The position numbers were made by a program, and so were the translations under genes. From NCBI RefSeq assembly GCF_021405525.1, contig NZ_JAGQAG010000003.1:117763-181762 (forward strand): a stretch of 64,000 nucleotides of DNA, given 5' to 3'. This document shows, one piece after another, positions 1 through 8,451 of this stretch (positions are counted from its first letter, which is position 1; each line of letters begins with the position of its first letter). Origin of the DNA: Ruegeria pomeroyi (GTDB lineage Bacteria; Pseudomonadota; Alphaproteobacteria; Rhodobacterales; Rhodobacteraceae). A model generated the notes under the pieces. It was not told the DNA's origin. It made no database searches and saw only the letters and a program-made list of their open reading frames with translations.

Positions 1-713
1 AGGCGATCGTCGGTTTCGCGACGTCCAGCGCGTCCAAGCACTTCAGCAGGCAGGAATCCGTCCGCCACGTATGCCTTCACGGCGCGAAGCAAGCGGCTTT
101 GCGTCCAGCGCCGATCATGGGGCAGGGGGCCATTGATGATCCGCAGGACGTCTTCCCAAGCCAGATCGGGGCGCAAACGGCGCACATGGGGCACCCAATC
201 CTGCGCAGTTTCGTTCAAGCGCTCCATGTAGCCGTCCTGTCGCGCCAGCCGCACCTTGCGCAGCGCTTCAGGGTCCTTGGCGCGAAGACCTGGGTTGCCG
301 CCGACGCGGCCCTTTGAGCGTGCCGAGGCAAGTCCGGCTTTGGTACGCTCGCGGATCAGAGCGCGTTCGAACTCAGCCGCAGCGCCCAGAACCTGCAACG
401 TGAACTTGCCCTGGGGCGAGGCAGTGTCGATCGGGTCCTGGAGCGAGCGGAAGAACGCCCCCTTGCCCTCCAGTTTTTCGATCACCTCAAGTAGGTGCGA
501 CAAAGACCGCGCAAGCCGGTCGATCCGCACGACGACCAGCGTGTCGCCCTTGCCAATCCGCTCCAGCACACGTGCAAGCACGGGCCGCGCGCGATTGCCG
601 CCCGAGGCGTGCTCTTCAAAGATCTCGGTGCATCCCGCAGACTGCAGTGCTTCAGACTGGGGCAGGGGGGTCTGATCCTCGGTGGAGACGCGCGCATAGC
701 CAATCAGGGGCAT
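1..713 (-). CDS. Serine recombinase (resolvase/invertase family), 3' end outside window
   Basis: A small serine recombinase that would cut and rejoin DNA at a res or inversion site. The frame opens at the ATG at 711-713 and starts MPLIGYARVST, where the Ser of YARVST is the expected nucleophile. It continues through RIDRLARS and the GKFTLQVLGAAAEFER segment (dimer and E-helix region), which are typical of Tn3-type resolvases. About 237 codons are visible and the frame is still open at base 1, so the C-terminus is missing from view. The upstream DNA carries repeats that could be its res subsites. It may belong to a transposon or to a plasmid multimer-resolution system; neighbours do not decide this. 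Family assignment is firm, role is inferred. Confidence 0.88.
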   Translation of the reverse strand, partial: MPLIGYARVSTEDQTPLPQSEALQSAGCTEIFEEHASGGNRARPVLARVLERIGKGDTLVVVRIDRLARSLSHLLEVIEKLEGKGAFFRSLQDPIDTASPQGKFTLQVLGAAAEFERALIRERTKAGLASARSKGRVGGNPGLRAKDPEALRKVRLARQDGYMERLNETAQDWVPHVRRLRPDLAWEDVLRIINGPLPHDRRWTQSRLLRAVKAYVADGFLPAEVLGRAGRRETDDR

Positions 714-722
714 GAAACTGGG

Positions 723-769
723 CCGTTTGCAATTTAATATATCGCCAATAAACGACCGTTTGTAAACGA
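723..769. repeat. Candidate res-site repeats upstream of the recombinase
   Basis: A 10-bp direct repeat CCGTTTGYAA occurs at 723-732 and 756-765, and the second copy overlaps a small palindrome (CGTTT-GT-AAACG). The cluster lies immediately upstream of the recombinase start, where resolvases usually keep their binding subsites. The repeats are seen directly; the res function is inference. Confidence 0.4.
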
Positions 770-911
770 ATGCAAGTAAGTGCTCTCTCGTCGTGCTCGT
801 CCAAAAACCCTTGGTTTCCTTGCGCTGAGCGCGATCTGAGAGGTTCCACCGGCAGTCGCGCGCGCATACTATATAAAGAGCAAAGGCAACCGCCACAAAA
901 TCACTTGGGTA

Positions 912-939
912 ATGTGCAAAAGAACAGTATTTTGCACAT
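912..939. promoter_or_regulatory. Perfect 10-bp inverted repeat, probable operator
   Basis: ATGTGCAAAA at 912-921 and TTTTGCACAT at 930-939 form a perfect inverted repeat with an 8-nt spacer. It ends directly against the ATG at 940, so a bound protein would block translation start or promoter clearance. The downstream protein carries a C-terminal winged-helix segment, so autoregulation is a reasonable guess, not shown. Confidence 0.5.
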
Positions 940-1176
940 ATGAAGCCCCAAGCATCCGCTTTGACAGATAATTTCGATGACCCCCTCATCACCATCGAGG
1001 AGGATGAAGAAGCTCACGAAGAGGATCTCTGGTTTCTGCCGGGACCACTCGATGAAGAACCAGATGATTTACCTCCCGGGCCACGGGCAGAACCGCCAGA
1101 CACTGCTGTCATCGATGACTGGCAAAGGCAGAAGGCGTTCACGCTGCGCGACTGGCAAAGGTGGCTGGACGCTTAG
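940..1176 (+). CDS. Small acidic ORF, probably the 5' part of a frameshifted gene
   Basis: 78 codons rich in Asp/Glu/Pro, starting at the ATG just after the 912-939 palindrome and ending at the TAG at 1174-1176. The last part (VIDDWQRQKAFTLRDWQ) runs alongside an open stretch in another frame (from 1119: LAKAEGVHAARLAKVAGRLGALDD) that joins the next ORF smoothly and looks like helical coding sequence. The simplest reading is one gene of about 355 codons with a frameshift near 1115-1125. The alternative is two genes that overlap by 16 bases. A 12-base word (GACTGGCAAAGG) occurs twice in this stretch and could have promoted slippage. No named family is recognised for this part. Confidence 0.45.
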   Translation: MKPQASALTDNFDDPLITIEEDEEAHEEDLWFLPGPLDEEPDDLPPGPRAEPPDTAVIDDWQRQKAFTLRDWQRWLDA

Positions 1177-2006
1177 GAGCTCTGGATGATCGGCTGCTGC
1201 GTGGCCCGGAAGGCTGGCGGCATCGCCTCGCTTTGATCGAGGCAGCGAACCTCAGCTGGTTCTCAGGGGATCGGGTGAGTTCTGATCGTCTGGCGCTCTG
1301 GATATCGATGCGGCTCTCGGGCGCACAGGATGACCCAAATGCCCTTGCAAGAGTTGGATGGGCTGTTCGGCGCCTGACAGGCGGTCCCGGACCAAAGGCT
1401 GATTTGGCCGCCTTCCTGGATCGCCGCGATCCCGAGAACATTGAAGACAGCGCTGAGCGTTTCGAAGATCGCGCGGGCGGATGGTTGGACGTAATGGCCG
1501 CCGCTGCCGAACTCCACCCAATCACGCGGGCTTGCATGGGCTTTCATCTCTGGAGCCTGGCGGGCCTCGGACAGCACGGCGACCAGATCGAAGCCGCCGT
1601 CACCGCGTCCAGGATCGCGGCCAGCGACGGAAGCGGCGCCATCTTCGCACCGCTAGCTATGGGCGGGGCAGGGGGGCTGCGTGTCTCGGGCTTGCCACCC
1701 GAACGCTTGACCCGCTGGTTGGATGGGATGAACAGCGCAATTCTAACGGCGATGCGGCATCTAGACGATGCCGAGACATGGAGTGCTCGGGCGGAAGGAG
1801 TCATGTCTCAGCTTTCGGGGCGAACTCCGGCGGCTCTTCGTTCGGCGTTGACAGAATGGCCTTTGGTGTCAGCCCCGATGGCGGAGGCATTAACAGGCGC
1901 AAGTCGCGCGGCGGTTCAAAGGAACCTCGCCTGGATGGAAGAGAGAGGCCTGATCCGAGAAGTGACGCAACAAGGACGATTCAGGATGTGGCGGATCAAG
2001 GACTAG
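1161..2006 (+). CDS. Uncharacterised protein with C-terminal winged helix (DUF1612-like context)
   Basis: 281 codons from a GTG at 1161, though coding probably extends upstream in this frame to about 1119. The N-terminal half (GALDDRLLRGPEGWRHRLAL) and a conserved-looking middle are helical. The last 50 residues (LVSAPMAEALTGASRAAVQR, then ERGLIREVTQQGRFRMW) look like the winged-helix tail of DUF1612/HTH proteins common on rhizobial and rhodobacterial plasmids. I infer DNA binding, but family membership is tentative. It ends about 100 bases before the left end of the tni transposon. Repression from the 912-939 palindrome is possible. Confidence 0.55.
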   Translation: MAGRLGALDDRLLRGPEGWRHRLALIEAANLSWFSGDRVSSDRLALWISMRLSGAQDDPNALARVGWAVRRLTGGPGPKADLAAFLDRRDPENIEDSAERFEDRAGGWLDVMAAAAELHPITRACMGFHLWSLAGLGQHGDQIEAAVTASRIAASDGSGAIFAPLAMGGAGGLRVSGLPPERLTRWLDGMNSAILTAMRHLDDAETWSARAEGVMSQLSGRTPAALRSALTEWPLVSAPMAEALTGASRAAVQRNLAWMEERGLIREVTQQGRFRMWRIKD

Positions 2007-2105
2007 ACCGTTGTGATCAGATCCAGCGACAGGGACCTTCTCGGTTCATTGAGGGAGGAGCGCTTATCGCCAATGCTTACGTTCATCGATGTCGCCAAAG
2101 GGTGG

Positions 2106-2220
2106 TGTCGCGTAGCCCTTAATTGTGAGATGAGAAATCCAACGAAATCAACAGCTGTGCTTTGCCCTTAAATATGAGATTTTGCCTTTAATTCCGATAT
2201 TTTTGCTCTTAAACCTGAGA
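2106..2220 (+). repeat. Left transposon end with four transposase-binding repeats
   Basis: Four related 19-25 bp repeats with the core CYTTWA-N-GAGA/GAT lie at about 2106-2130, 2161-2179, 2180-2199 and 2201-2220. The outermost starts with the TGT typical of Tn7/Tn402 ends. Arrays of this kind bind TnsB/TniA-type transposases; the assignment rests on repeat similarity alone. Confidence 0.75.
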
Positions 2221-2251
2221 CAGGGTTCACAGACATTTGCGGCAAATATCG

Positions 2252-3886
2252 ATGGATGATGATGGCGAAGACTACGTTGCCGTTGGTGCTGAAGAAGCGC
2301 GCAGGGCCGCGGTGCTGCGTCCCCTTGTTCAGGCCTTTCTCAAAGGGACTGGCAGTCTGGAAAGTGGCATCAATGACGCCGTTTGGGAGCTTGGTGTCAG
2401 CAGGGCGACGGTCTGGCGTTGGGTAAAGCGGTTGGCGGAAGAGGGTGGGCGCACCAGCGCTCTGACGCCGCGGAAACGGGGCCGCCCGACCGGGACGATC
2501 TTGATATCCAGCAAAGTCGAAGCGGTGATCGAAGAGCACCTTCGCCGTTATTTTTTGCGCCGGGAGCGTTCGAGCCTGTCGCGCGTCGTGACAGAAATCC
2601 GCAGCGCGTGCTGGCAACAGGGCCTGCAGCCACCGACGCGGCGGACGGTTCAGCGTCGTCTGGATGCAATGAATGCCCGCAAAGTTGCGAAGGCACGAGA
2701 GGGCGCAAAGGCGGCCCGCCAGAAGTTTGCGCCGGTCACGGGTGAAAACAAGGCAAATCATCCTCTGGAAATCGTGCAAATCGACCATACGCCCGCAGAC
2801 ATTATTCTTGTCGACAGTTTTGAGCGCCAAGCAATTGGCCGGCCTTGGGTCACGCTGTCGATCGACATCGCAACGCGGATGGTAACCGGATACTACACTT
2901 CTCTTGAGGCTCCTTCGCGTCTGTCTGTGGCGCTTTGCCTGACACAGGCGGTTGCCCCCAAGGCGCAACTTCTGACGGAATTGGCGTGCAATATTCCTTG
3001 GCCCGCACAAGGCAAACCGCAGAGTGTCCATGTCGACAATGGCCGCGATTTCCGGTCGCGGGCCTTTCGGTCGGCCTGTGCGGAATGGGGGATCGATCTG
3101 GTCTATCGACCGCCGGGAAGTCCTCACTTCGGAGGTCACATCGAACGTTTGATCGGGACGATGATGGGGGCGGTTCACCTCCTGCCGGGCACAACGCAAT
3201 CCTCGGTCACGACCAAGGGCGACTATGATGCCGAAGGCATGGCCACGATGACGTTGAGCGAATTCGATCGTTGGTTTGCTTTGGAAATCTGCCGTTACAA
3301 CAACAGCATTCATTCAAGTCTTGGCTGCACGCCCGTTGCCAAATGGGAGGCGCTCTCAGAACAAATGACGGGCGATATCCCATTTGATATCGAAGCCTTT
3401 CAGGTGAGTTTCCTGCCGAGCGAACTGCGCAAGATCAGGCGTGACGGCATCCATCTGTTCCAGATACGGTACTGGTCCGATGCCCTTGCAGGCCACATCG
3501 GGCGCGGGGATGGAAAGGTGGTCGTTCGCTACGATCCTCGTGATATCTCAATGATCTGGGTCGAACTGGACGATGGCCGATTTGTTGAGGCGCGGTACAG
3601 AAATCTGGAAATTCCGCCCGTGCCACTCTGGGAATATCGCGAAGCCATGAGGAGGGCTCGGGCCCTTGGCAAGTCCGGGTCCAATGAGCTGGTTCTGGCT
3701 GAGCTGATCCGCCAGCAACGCCAGATCGAGACTGAAAGCCGGGGCCTGACGAAGGCCGAACGCCGATCCCGTGAAAGAAAAGGGACATTGGAGAGCGCCA
3801 ACTCGGCCGTCTCGTCAACCGAAGGGCTGCGCGCGATCGATACGGGTGATACATCGCGCCCATTGTTCAAGGTGGAGAGATGGTGA
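2252..3886 (+). CDS. tniA: TniA-type DDE transposase
   Basis: Transposase of the Mu/Tn7-TnsB/TniA group, which cuts and joins transposon ends. From the ATG at 2252 (an in-frame TTG at 2237 is the alternative) it is 544 residues. An N-terminal HTH (GVSRATVWRWVKRL) is followed by the integrase core, with the acidic triad at D178 (QIDHTP), D262 (VHVDNG) and E298 (GHIERL). The D-to-E spacing of 35 intervening residues is canonical. A Mu-type beta-barrel C-terminal region follows. Its TGA at 3884-3886 is almost contiguous with the likely tniB start. All catalytic residues are intact. The 5' leader is the repeat array at the left end. Confidence 0.9.
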   Translation: MDDDGEDYVAVGAEEARRAAVLRPLVQAFLKGTGSLESGINDAVWELGVSRATVWRWVKRLAEEGGRTSALTPRKRGRPTGTILISSKVEAVIEEHLRRYFLRRERSSLSRVVTEIRSACWQQGLQPPTRRTVQRRLDAMNARKVAKAREGAKAARQKFAPVTGENKANHPLEIVQIDHTPADIILVDSFERQAIGRPWVTLSIDIATRMVTGYYTSLEAPSRLSVALCLTQAVAPKAQLLTELACNIPWPAQGKPQSVHVDNGRDFRSRAFRSACAEWGIDLVYRPPGSPHFGGHIERLIGTMMGAVHLLPGTTQSSVTTKGDYDAEGMATMTLSEFDRWFALEICRYNNSIHSSLGCTPVAKWEALSEQMTGDIPFDIEAFQVSFLPSELRKIRRDGIHLFQIRYWSDALAGHIGRGDGKVVVRYDPRDISMIWVELDDGRFVEARYRNLEIPPVPLWEYREAMRRARALGKSGSNELVLAELIRQQRQIETESRGLTKAERRSRERKGTLESANSAVSSTEGLRAIDTGDTSRPLFKVERW

Positions 3887-3887
3887 A

Positions 3888-4769
3888 TTGAGGGCAGGGA
3901 CAACTGAAGAAGACGGCCGGATCGCCCTCATTCAATCGGATATCTGGATCGGCTTTCCACGGGCGGAACAGGTGTTGGACCGCTTGCAGGGCATGATCGA
4001 AGCGCCACGACAAACCCGTATGCCTGGGCTTCTTGTGCATGGCGCCTCCGGGATTGGAAAGACGATGATTGCCCGAAACCTGTCGCGCAAGTACGCACCA
4101 GAATACGATCCGGCATCAGGCATCACCCGCACACCGCTTCTGCTGTTGCAAGCGCCGCCCGCACCTGATGAACGGCGGTTTTACCTGCATATCCTGGCCG
4201 CCGTTGGCGCCCCGGCGACGGCACTGAGCGCCCGCGCTCAAAATGTGGCTTCCCTCGAAGTCCGTGTCATCGCGCTACTGCGTGACCTTGGCCTGCGGAT
4301 GATCATGATCGACGAGGTTCACAACCTTTTGGCCGGGACCCACCGCGAACAGCGACGCTTTCTCAATGTTCTGCGGTATCTCAGCAATGAACTCGAAGTG
4401 TCGCTGGTCTGCCTCGGGGTCAGCGAGGCTGTCGATGCCATCCGTGGTGATATCCAACTTGCCAGGCGGCTGGACGAACATCACCTGCCAAACTGGCGCG
4501 ATGATGCCGAGTTCTCGGATATGATCCAGACACTCATCGCGGCAATGCCCCTCAACAAAAAATCCAATCTGAAGGTCAAGTCGCTCAAGCAGATACTTGC
4601 ACTGACCGGTGGGGTGACCTCGCGCATTTTCGCCCTAGTCAAGGATCTTTCCATCGAGGCCATTGTCACCGGTGAGGAATGCATCACCGATGACGCAATC
4701 GCAAAATGGACGCCGGTTTGGTCGCGCCATGCGAACGCCCATCGGCGGCTCGAGAAGACCGGCGTGTGA
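3888..4769 (+). CDS. tniB: TniB-type AAA ATPase (transposition target regulator)
   Basis: ATP-binding partner of the transposase, related to TnsC. Walker A is GASGIGKT at residues 52-59 and Walker B is MIMIDEVH at 138-145, counted from the proposed TTG start at 3888. That start lies one base after the tniA stop and has a purine-rich GGTGGAGAG about 9-11 bases upstream. The frame is open further upstream, but that stretch overlaps tniA and does not look like TniB. At 293 residues it is normal for the family. The stop overlaps the GTG of tniQ in a GTGA junction, so translation is probably coupled. The protein looks intact. Confidence 0.88.
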   Translation: MRAGTTEEDGRIALIQSDIWIGFPRAEQVLDRLQGMIEAPRQTRMPGLLVHGASGIGKTMIARNLSRKYAPEYDPASGITRTPLLLLQAPPAPDERRFYLHILAAVGAPATALSARAQNVASLEVRVIALLRDLGLRMIMIDEVHNLLAGTHREQRRFLNVLRYLSNELEVSLVCLGVSEAVDAIRGDIQLARRLDEHHLPNWRDDAEFSDMIQTLIAAMPLNKKSNLKVKSLKQILALTGGVTSRIFALVKDLSIEAIVTGEECITDDAIAKWTPVWSRHANAHRRLEKTGV

Positions 4770-5428
4770 CGCTGCGACCGCTGCCAAAGACTGTCGCACC
4801 GCTTCCAGACGAGTTGTTGTCAGGTTGGTTGTCTCGGTTGGCTGCGGCCAACTACTGTAATGACGCGGAACTGCTGGCTCATATCGAAATCGATACCACG
4901 CATGGCACCGCCTTGGACTTGAGCATCGACGCGGCTGCGGCAGAGAAGATTGCCAATGCCGCACGGGTCGCCCCAGATGTCGTGCGATCTTTGACCTTTC
5001 CGGCAATGACGCCACGAGAAGCATCGCTGACGGCCCAGATGCCATTCCAGCATTGTCTGCAATGCTCCCGAGAGGGCCTTTCGCTCAGGCATTGGAGGCG
5101 GGCCTGGGCATTCGACTGTCGGGTTTGCGGGACGAGACTTGTGCAGACCCTCGGCAAAGCCGGTGACGAACCAATATCCGACAAACTGATATACCGAGCG
5201 CGCCGCGGGGCAGGGATGCTTGAATGCGCCGCGCGATCGCAAGGCCCCAGGCAACTTCGGCGCGCAATGCGCGCAGTCACCTTTGCCATGTCACTTAAGG
5301 GCTGCCACGGGGAGCCCTTGTTCGCTCTTCAGAGCCACAGACCGGAAGTGAGGCTGTTGTGCCTTGCCGCAATCGCCGCCGCGCGATCTCATCCTTGGCT
5401 AAGGCAGCCATCGTCAGCTCCGCCATAG
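4766..5428 (+). CDS. tniQ: TniQ family protein, probably frameshifted near its C-terminus
   Basis: TniQ proteins link the transposition complex to target sites. The GTG at 4766 overlaps the tniB stop. The N-terminus carries the family signature PLPDELLSGWLSRL, and a zinc-ribbon region follows (CLQC, HWRRAW, CRVCG). The frame stops at 5426-5428 after 220 residues. Another frame stays open to 5556 and reads on sensibly (LAKAAIVSSAIDDFAKVALL, then AFEKEHRLLAAVDHIAQR). A one-base shift near 5395-5402 (HPWL to LAKAA) would restore about 50 residues running into the right-end repeats. The element may therefore be defective, or the short form may be functional. Confidence 0.8.
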   Translation: MTLRPLPKTVAPLPDELLSGWLSRLAAANYCNDAELLAHIEIDTTHGTALDLSIDAAAAEKIANAARVAPDVVRSLTFPAMTPREASLTAQMPFQHCLQCSREGLSLRHWRRAWAFDCRVCGTRLVQTLGKAGDEPISDKLIYRARRGAGMLECAARSQGPRQLRRAMRAVTFAMSLKGCHGEPLFALQSHRPEVRLLCLAAIAAARSHPWLRQPSSAPP

Positions 5429-5544
5429 ACGACTTTGCCAAGGTTGCTCTCTTGCGCGCCTTCGAGAAGGAGCATCGATTGCTAGCCGCGGTCGATCACA
5501 TCGCGCAAAGGCACGCGAGAAGCAAAGGCCCCATGACAGCCGAA

Positions 5545-5610
5545 TCTCGCAATTAAAGGCAAAACTCAATGCCGAAAGCGTCTCGTCTCAGATTTAAGGG
5601 AAACGCGACA
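5545..5610 (-). repeat. Right transposon end with two transposase-binding repeats
   Basis: Read on the minus strand, the terminal repeat TGTCGCGTTTCCCTTAAATC starts at 5610, and a second repeat TTTTGCCTTTAATTGCGAGA spans 5564-5545. Both match the left-end array. The inner repeat overlaps the 3' end of the proposed extended tniQ frame. Confidence 0.75.
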
Positions 5611-5996
5611 TCGGCCTTGCGAATATGAGGCATCCGGGTGAGCGAAGCGGCAGGCTGCTGGTGCGCGGCGATCCACGATATCGCCTGGAACAGCCAGCCA
5701 TCACGGTGCCAAGGATCGTCACCCTCCGCCAACGTCAGTTGTTTGATCGCTGCAGTCGCCTGCTCGGCATTGGCAGCAGGTCCCGGCACCCCCGCACCGC
5801 TCAGGATCTTGGCGACGTGGCGATATTGGCCGAGAACTATACGTGCAACCTGTTCGGCGAGTGCGTCCTCATCATCGATGGACCACGCCCAGCCGTGGCA
5901 GAGTTCGCCATGATCTATTGGAACGAGTTTGAGAGTCATGGGCACGCCGAGCCATTGCCCGAACTTGTAGGGGAGCAACCCAGCCACGATTGACAT
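5611..5996 (-). pseudogene. Hypothetical protein truncated by the tni transposon
   Basis: A minus-strand frame from the ATG at 5996 (or 5939) encodes about 128 residues (DHGELCHGWAWSIDDEDALA, later DDPWHRDGWLFQAISWIAA and MPHIRKAD) before running into the transposon right end at 5610. Frame and composition look like a real N-terminal region. The stop is supplied by transposon DNA. The DNA left of the other transposon end (2007-2105) does not encode a recognisable continuation, so the 3' part is lost or moved. Function unknown; I do not recognise the family with confidence. Confidence 0.6.
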
Positions 5997-6031
5997 TCAT
6001 GGTCGAATGGCAATTGTCATCGCACCTTTCT

Positions 6032-7213
6032 CTAGGCAGTGGTGGGTAGCGGATCGGTACCCTCGCTGAGGATGGTCAGATAGGCGCGATAGCTGAAAAC
6101 ACGCCCCCGCTTCCTCCCAGTAATCTCCTCAAGAATTCCGAAGCGTTGGAGGTCGGCGAGGGCCGCGTTCACCGTCGGAGCCGACAGACCGGTGTACTCG
6201 ACCAGTTGGTTCGCGGTCAGGAAGGGGTGCTGCTGGAACAGTTCATGGATACGCAGTGACGAACCGGCGCGATCGCTTTGCGCTGAAATGCGCTCGCGAT
6301 CCTCCTTAAACAGGTCAACAATCCGCGTGGCGGCATCAAATGCCTGGTTTGCCGTATCCGCCACGCCAGCGAGGAAGAAGTCAAGCCAAGCCTCCCACTG
6401 ACCATGCTCACGAACCTCCTGGAGCAGGCGATAGTAATCAGCGCGATGCGTCTTAAGAAACAAGCTCAGATAGAGGAGAGGCTTTTGCAGCACCCCATTG
6501 ACGCAGAGGTACAATGTTACCAGCAACCTGCCGATGCGGCCATTGCCGTCGAGAAAAGGGTGGATGGTTTCAAACTGGACGTGCAGCAGTCCTGCCTTGA
6601 TGAGAGCAGGAAGGCGGGACTGGTCGTCGTGCATGAAGCGTTCAAACGCGCCGAGGCAATTGTCCAGTTCCGTGACGGGGGGTGGAACGTACAGCGCATT
6701 ACCGGGACGTGTCCCTCCGATCCAGTTCTGGGAGCGCCTAAACTCCCCGGGGTCCTTGGTGCCGCCACGTCCGCTTTGCAGCAAACGCGCATGCATCTCG
6801 CGGATTAGCCTCAGGGACAGTGGCAAGTCTTCGAGGCGCTCCAACCCGTACATCATGGCATCGACGTAGTTCGAGACCTCGCGGATGTCATCGATTGGCT
6901 GGCCCGCCTGTGCTTCGGTCTCGAAACGCAGCAGGTCTGTCAGCGTCGATTGCGTTCCTTCGATCTGTGAGGAAAGTACGGCCTCCTTGCGGACATACAT
7001 ATAGAGGAACAGTTCCTGGCGCGGCAGAAGCATCGTGATGCCATCCAGCCGCCCTAAGGCGCGCTCCGCGAGGCTGAGTCGGTCGAGAAGCCCCAGTACG
7101 TCGATTGTTGGGACTGGAGGCAGGGGAGGTGGTACGAAGGCGCGGACCGTCTCTCCTGCAACGGGGGTTTCGACAAAGCGGCCAAGGCGTTGGTTGGGGT
7201 CTGAATCGGTCAT
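6032..7213 (-). CDS. Fic family protein with N-terminal inhibitory motif and C-terminal winged helix
   Basis: Fic enzymes usually AMPylate target proteins on Ser, Thr or Tyr. In this 393-residue protein the Fic core motif HPFLDGNGRIGR sits at residues 218-229 with the catalytic His at 218. An intramolecular inhibitory helix motif, SSQIEG, is at 81-86, so it is a self-inhibited class II type. The C-terminal region (QHPFLTANQLVEYTGLSAPT) is a winged helix, common in this subgroup and suggesting DNA binding or autoregulation. All expected residues are present. No antitoxin gene is beside it, which fits the built-in inhibition. It is followed downstream by the transposon-truncated gene. Confidence 0.92.
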   Translation of the reverse strand: MTDSDPNQRLGRFVETPVAGETVRAFVPPPLPPVPTIDVLGLLDRLSLAERALGRLDGITMLLPRQELFLYMYVRKEAVLSSQIEGTQSTLTDLLRFETEAQAGQPIDDIREVSNYVDAMMYGLERLEDLPLSLRLIREMHARLLQSGRGGTKDPGEFRRSQNWIGGTRPGNALYVPPPVTELDNCLGAFERFMHDDQSRLPALIKAGLLHVQFETIHPFLDGNGRIGRLLVTLYLCVNGVLQKPLLYLSLFLKTHRADYYRLLQEVREHGQWEAWLDFFLAGVADTANQAFDAATRIVDLFKEDRERISAQSDRAGSSLRIHELFQQHPFLTANQLVEYTGLSAPTVNAALADLQRFGILEEITGRKRGRVFSYRAYLTILSEGTDPLPTTA

Positions 7214-8451
7214 AGCTCACTATGATGCCCCTCTTTTATTTAAGCAATACGGGCTTCGCTTAAATAGTGGGTAGGCTAAGATAAGCGGGTTTAATTAACG
7301 TGGTGAGAGTAGGTCAGTGGCAATATGAGCGGGTTCATGGCAGCTTCCTACTGCTCTCGGTTGCAGGAATCCTTCCCGATGCCTGTGCGGAATAGCCTCT
7401 TCCAGAGAACACCATCGATCACGAGTCGCCAATCGAGACCTTTCGGCTCATTGGCCCGCATTACGGGCGTCCTACGCGATATGGCAGCTACGCGCACGAC
7501 AACTCGGATGGCTGAAGAAGGCCAAAGGTCGTATCTGTTACATTCCGAGTCGGGGTTAGTTTCATCAAATCGGCGAACGGAATTCGTGGGTGCTTGTTGT
7601 CCATAAATCATCCTGCCCTTTGGTCAGGACCGCGCCCTACTCGGTCGGCTGCATGCAGCCGCCCTCCCCGAGCTGAAACGCTGCCTCTCCCTGCGACGTA
7701 CCGCTGGCCGTGCCGTCTCCTCCGGAGCCAGCCCGACCAGCCGTCGCATGGTCGTGGCAACGCTTCATCTCGGCCATTCGGTAACGGTCGCTGGGGCGGG
7801 GCGGGTCGCTTCAATAGTCTCGTTTTTCCCGTGTCAGCCGGTGTTAGTCCTCGCTTTGCCGGACATGCTGTTCTGCCATCATTGACCGCAAAGGAGTTTC
7901 GACAACCGCCGGATCGCTCTGGCCAAAGCTGGCAGAGGGTCGGTGTTGGACGCGATGTAAAAAATCGCAAACTATTGGGATGCCGAAGAGGGTTGGTCCG
8001 AAATCGGGATGACCCGCGCCCGGTGCAGATGCCACGGCGGTCTGCTTGAAATCGCTCAGCCAGATGGCACCTCACTCGACCAACTTACCACGGGCAAGCG
8101 GTCGCGCCACGTTAGGCAAGGCTCGGCAAAGCGCGAACCCGTCCGGCTGCGGCTCGGGGTGAGAGGGCAGAAAGGACACCGCCCCCGGCAGTTTCATCGG
8201 CTGTTCACCTGGGTGTCCTTCGCGGCCACCGCACTTCTCCCGATGTGTTGCTCTGCATGACATGCTGGTCGCAGCTGTCGTCCCGTCCACAAAGGTTGTC
8301 GCCGATCTTTTTCCCCTGACCCTACGGGTCATTCCTCGCGCGCCAAAAAGACCGGCGCCTGCCCCTCTCCGCTACGCTTCGCCTTCGGTGTGGCCGGGCC
8401 TTGGCCAGCTGCAAGGTGACCATCATTGCAATGCAAACAAGGAGAAGAGCA
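7214..8451. other. 1.2-kb region without a convincing gene
   Basis: Several overlapping open frames exist on both strands (for example 7348-7611 minus, 7594-8049 plus, 7608-8075 minus), but their composition is Arg/Pro/Ser-rich as expected for shadows in GC-rich DNA, and none shows a recognisable motif. The last 50 bases hold the ribosome binding site of the DUF736 gene. The stretch could hold plasmid control DNA, an untranslated leader or decayed genes. I see no tandem iterons or clear transposon ends in it. Confidence 0.4.

Larger units (their letters stand above)
2106..5610 (+). mobile_element. Tn402/Tn5053-like transposon, 3505 bp, tniA-tniB-tniQ only
   Basis: Both ends begin with TGTCGCG on the outside: 2106-2112 on the plus strand and 5604-5610 read from the minus strand. 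They match over about 30 bases, sharing TGTCGCG, CCCTTAA and GAGA blocks. Three co-directional genes for a DDE transposase, an AAA ATPase and a TniQ protein fill the interior, with no cargo and no resolvase inside. Flanking pentamers (GGTGG on the left, TCGGC on the right) do not match, so the usual 5-bp target duplication is absent. The right end interrupts a minus-strand gene whose other half is not found to the left, so a deletion or rearrangement followed insertion. Confidence 0.85.

Noticed and set aside
2168..3313. 381-codon minus-strand frame
   Set aside because: Antisense to tniA, which has an intact DDE triad; composition is that of a shadow frame.
2101..5615. Target-site duplication for the tni transposon
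   Set aside because: The 5 bases outside the ends (GGTGG and TCGGC) do not match, and shifting the ends by a base does not help.
7348..7611. Possible IS5-like fragment on the minus strand (GLDWRLVIDGVLWKRLF)
   Set aside because: Resemblance is limited to a few residues and lacks the DDE region; a plus-strand frame is equally open, so no gene is claimed.
7608..8075. 155-codon minus-strand frame and its plus-strand counterpart
   Set aside because: Arg/Pro/Gly-rich on both strands, no start site with a ribosome binding site, no motif.
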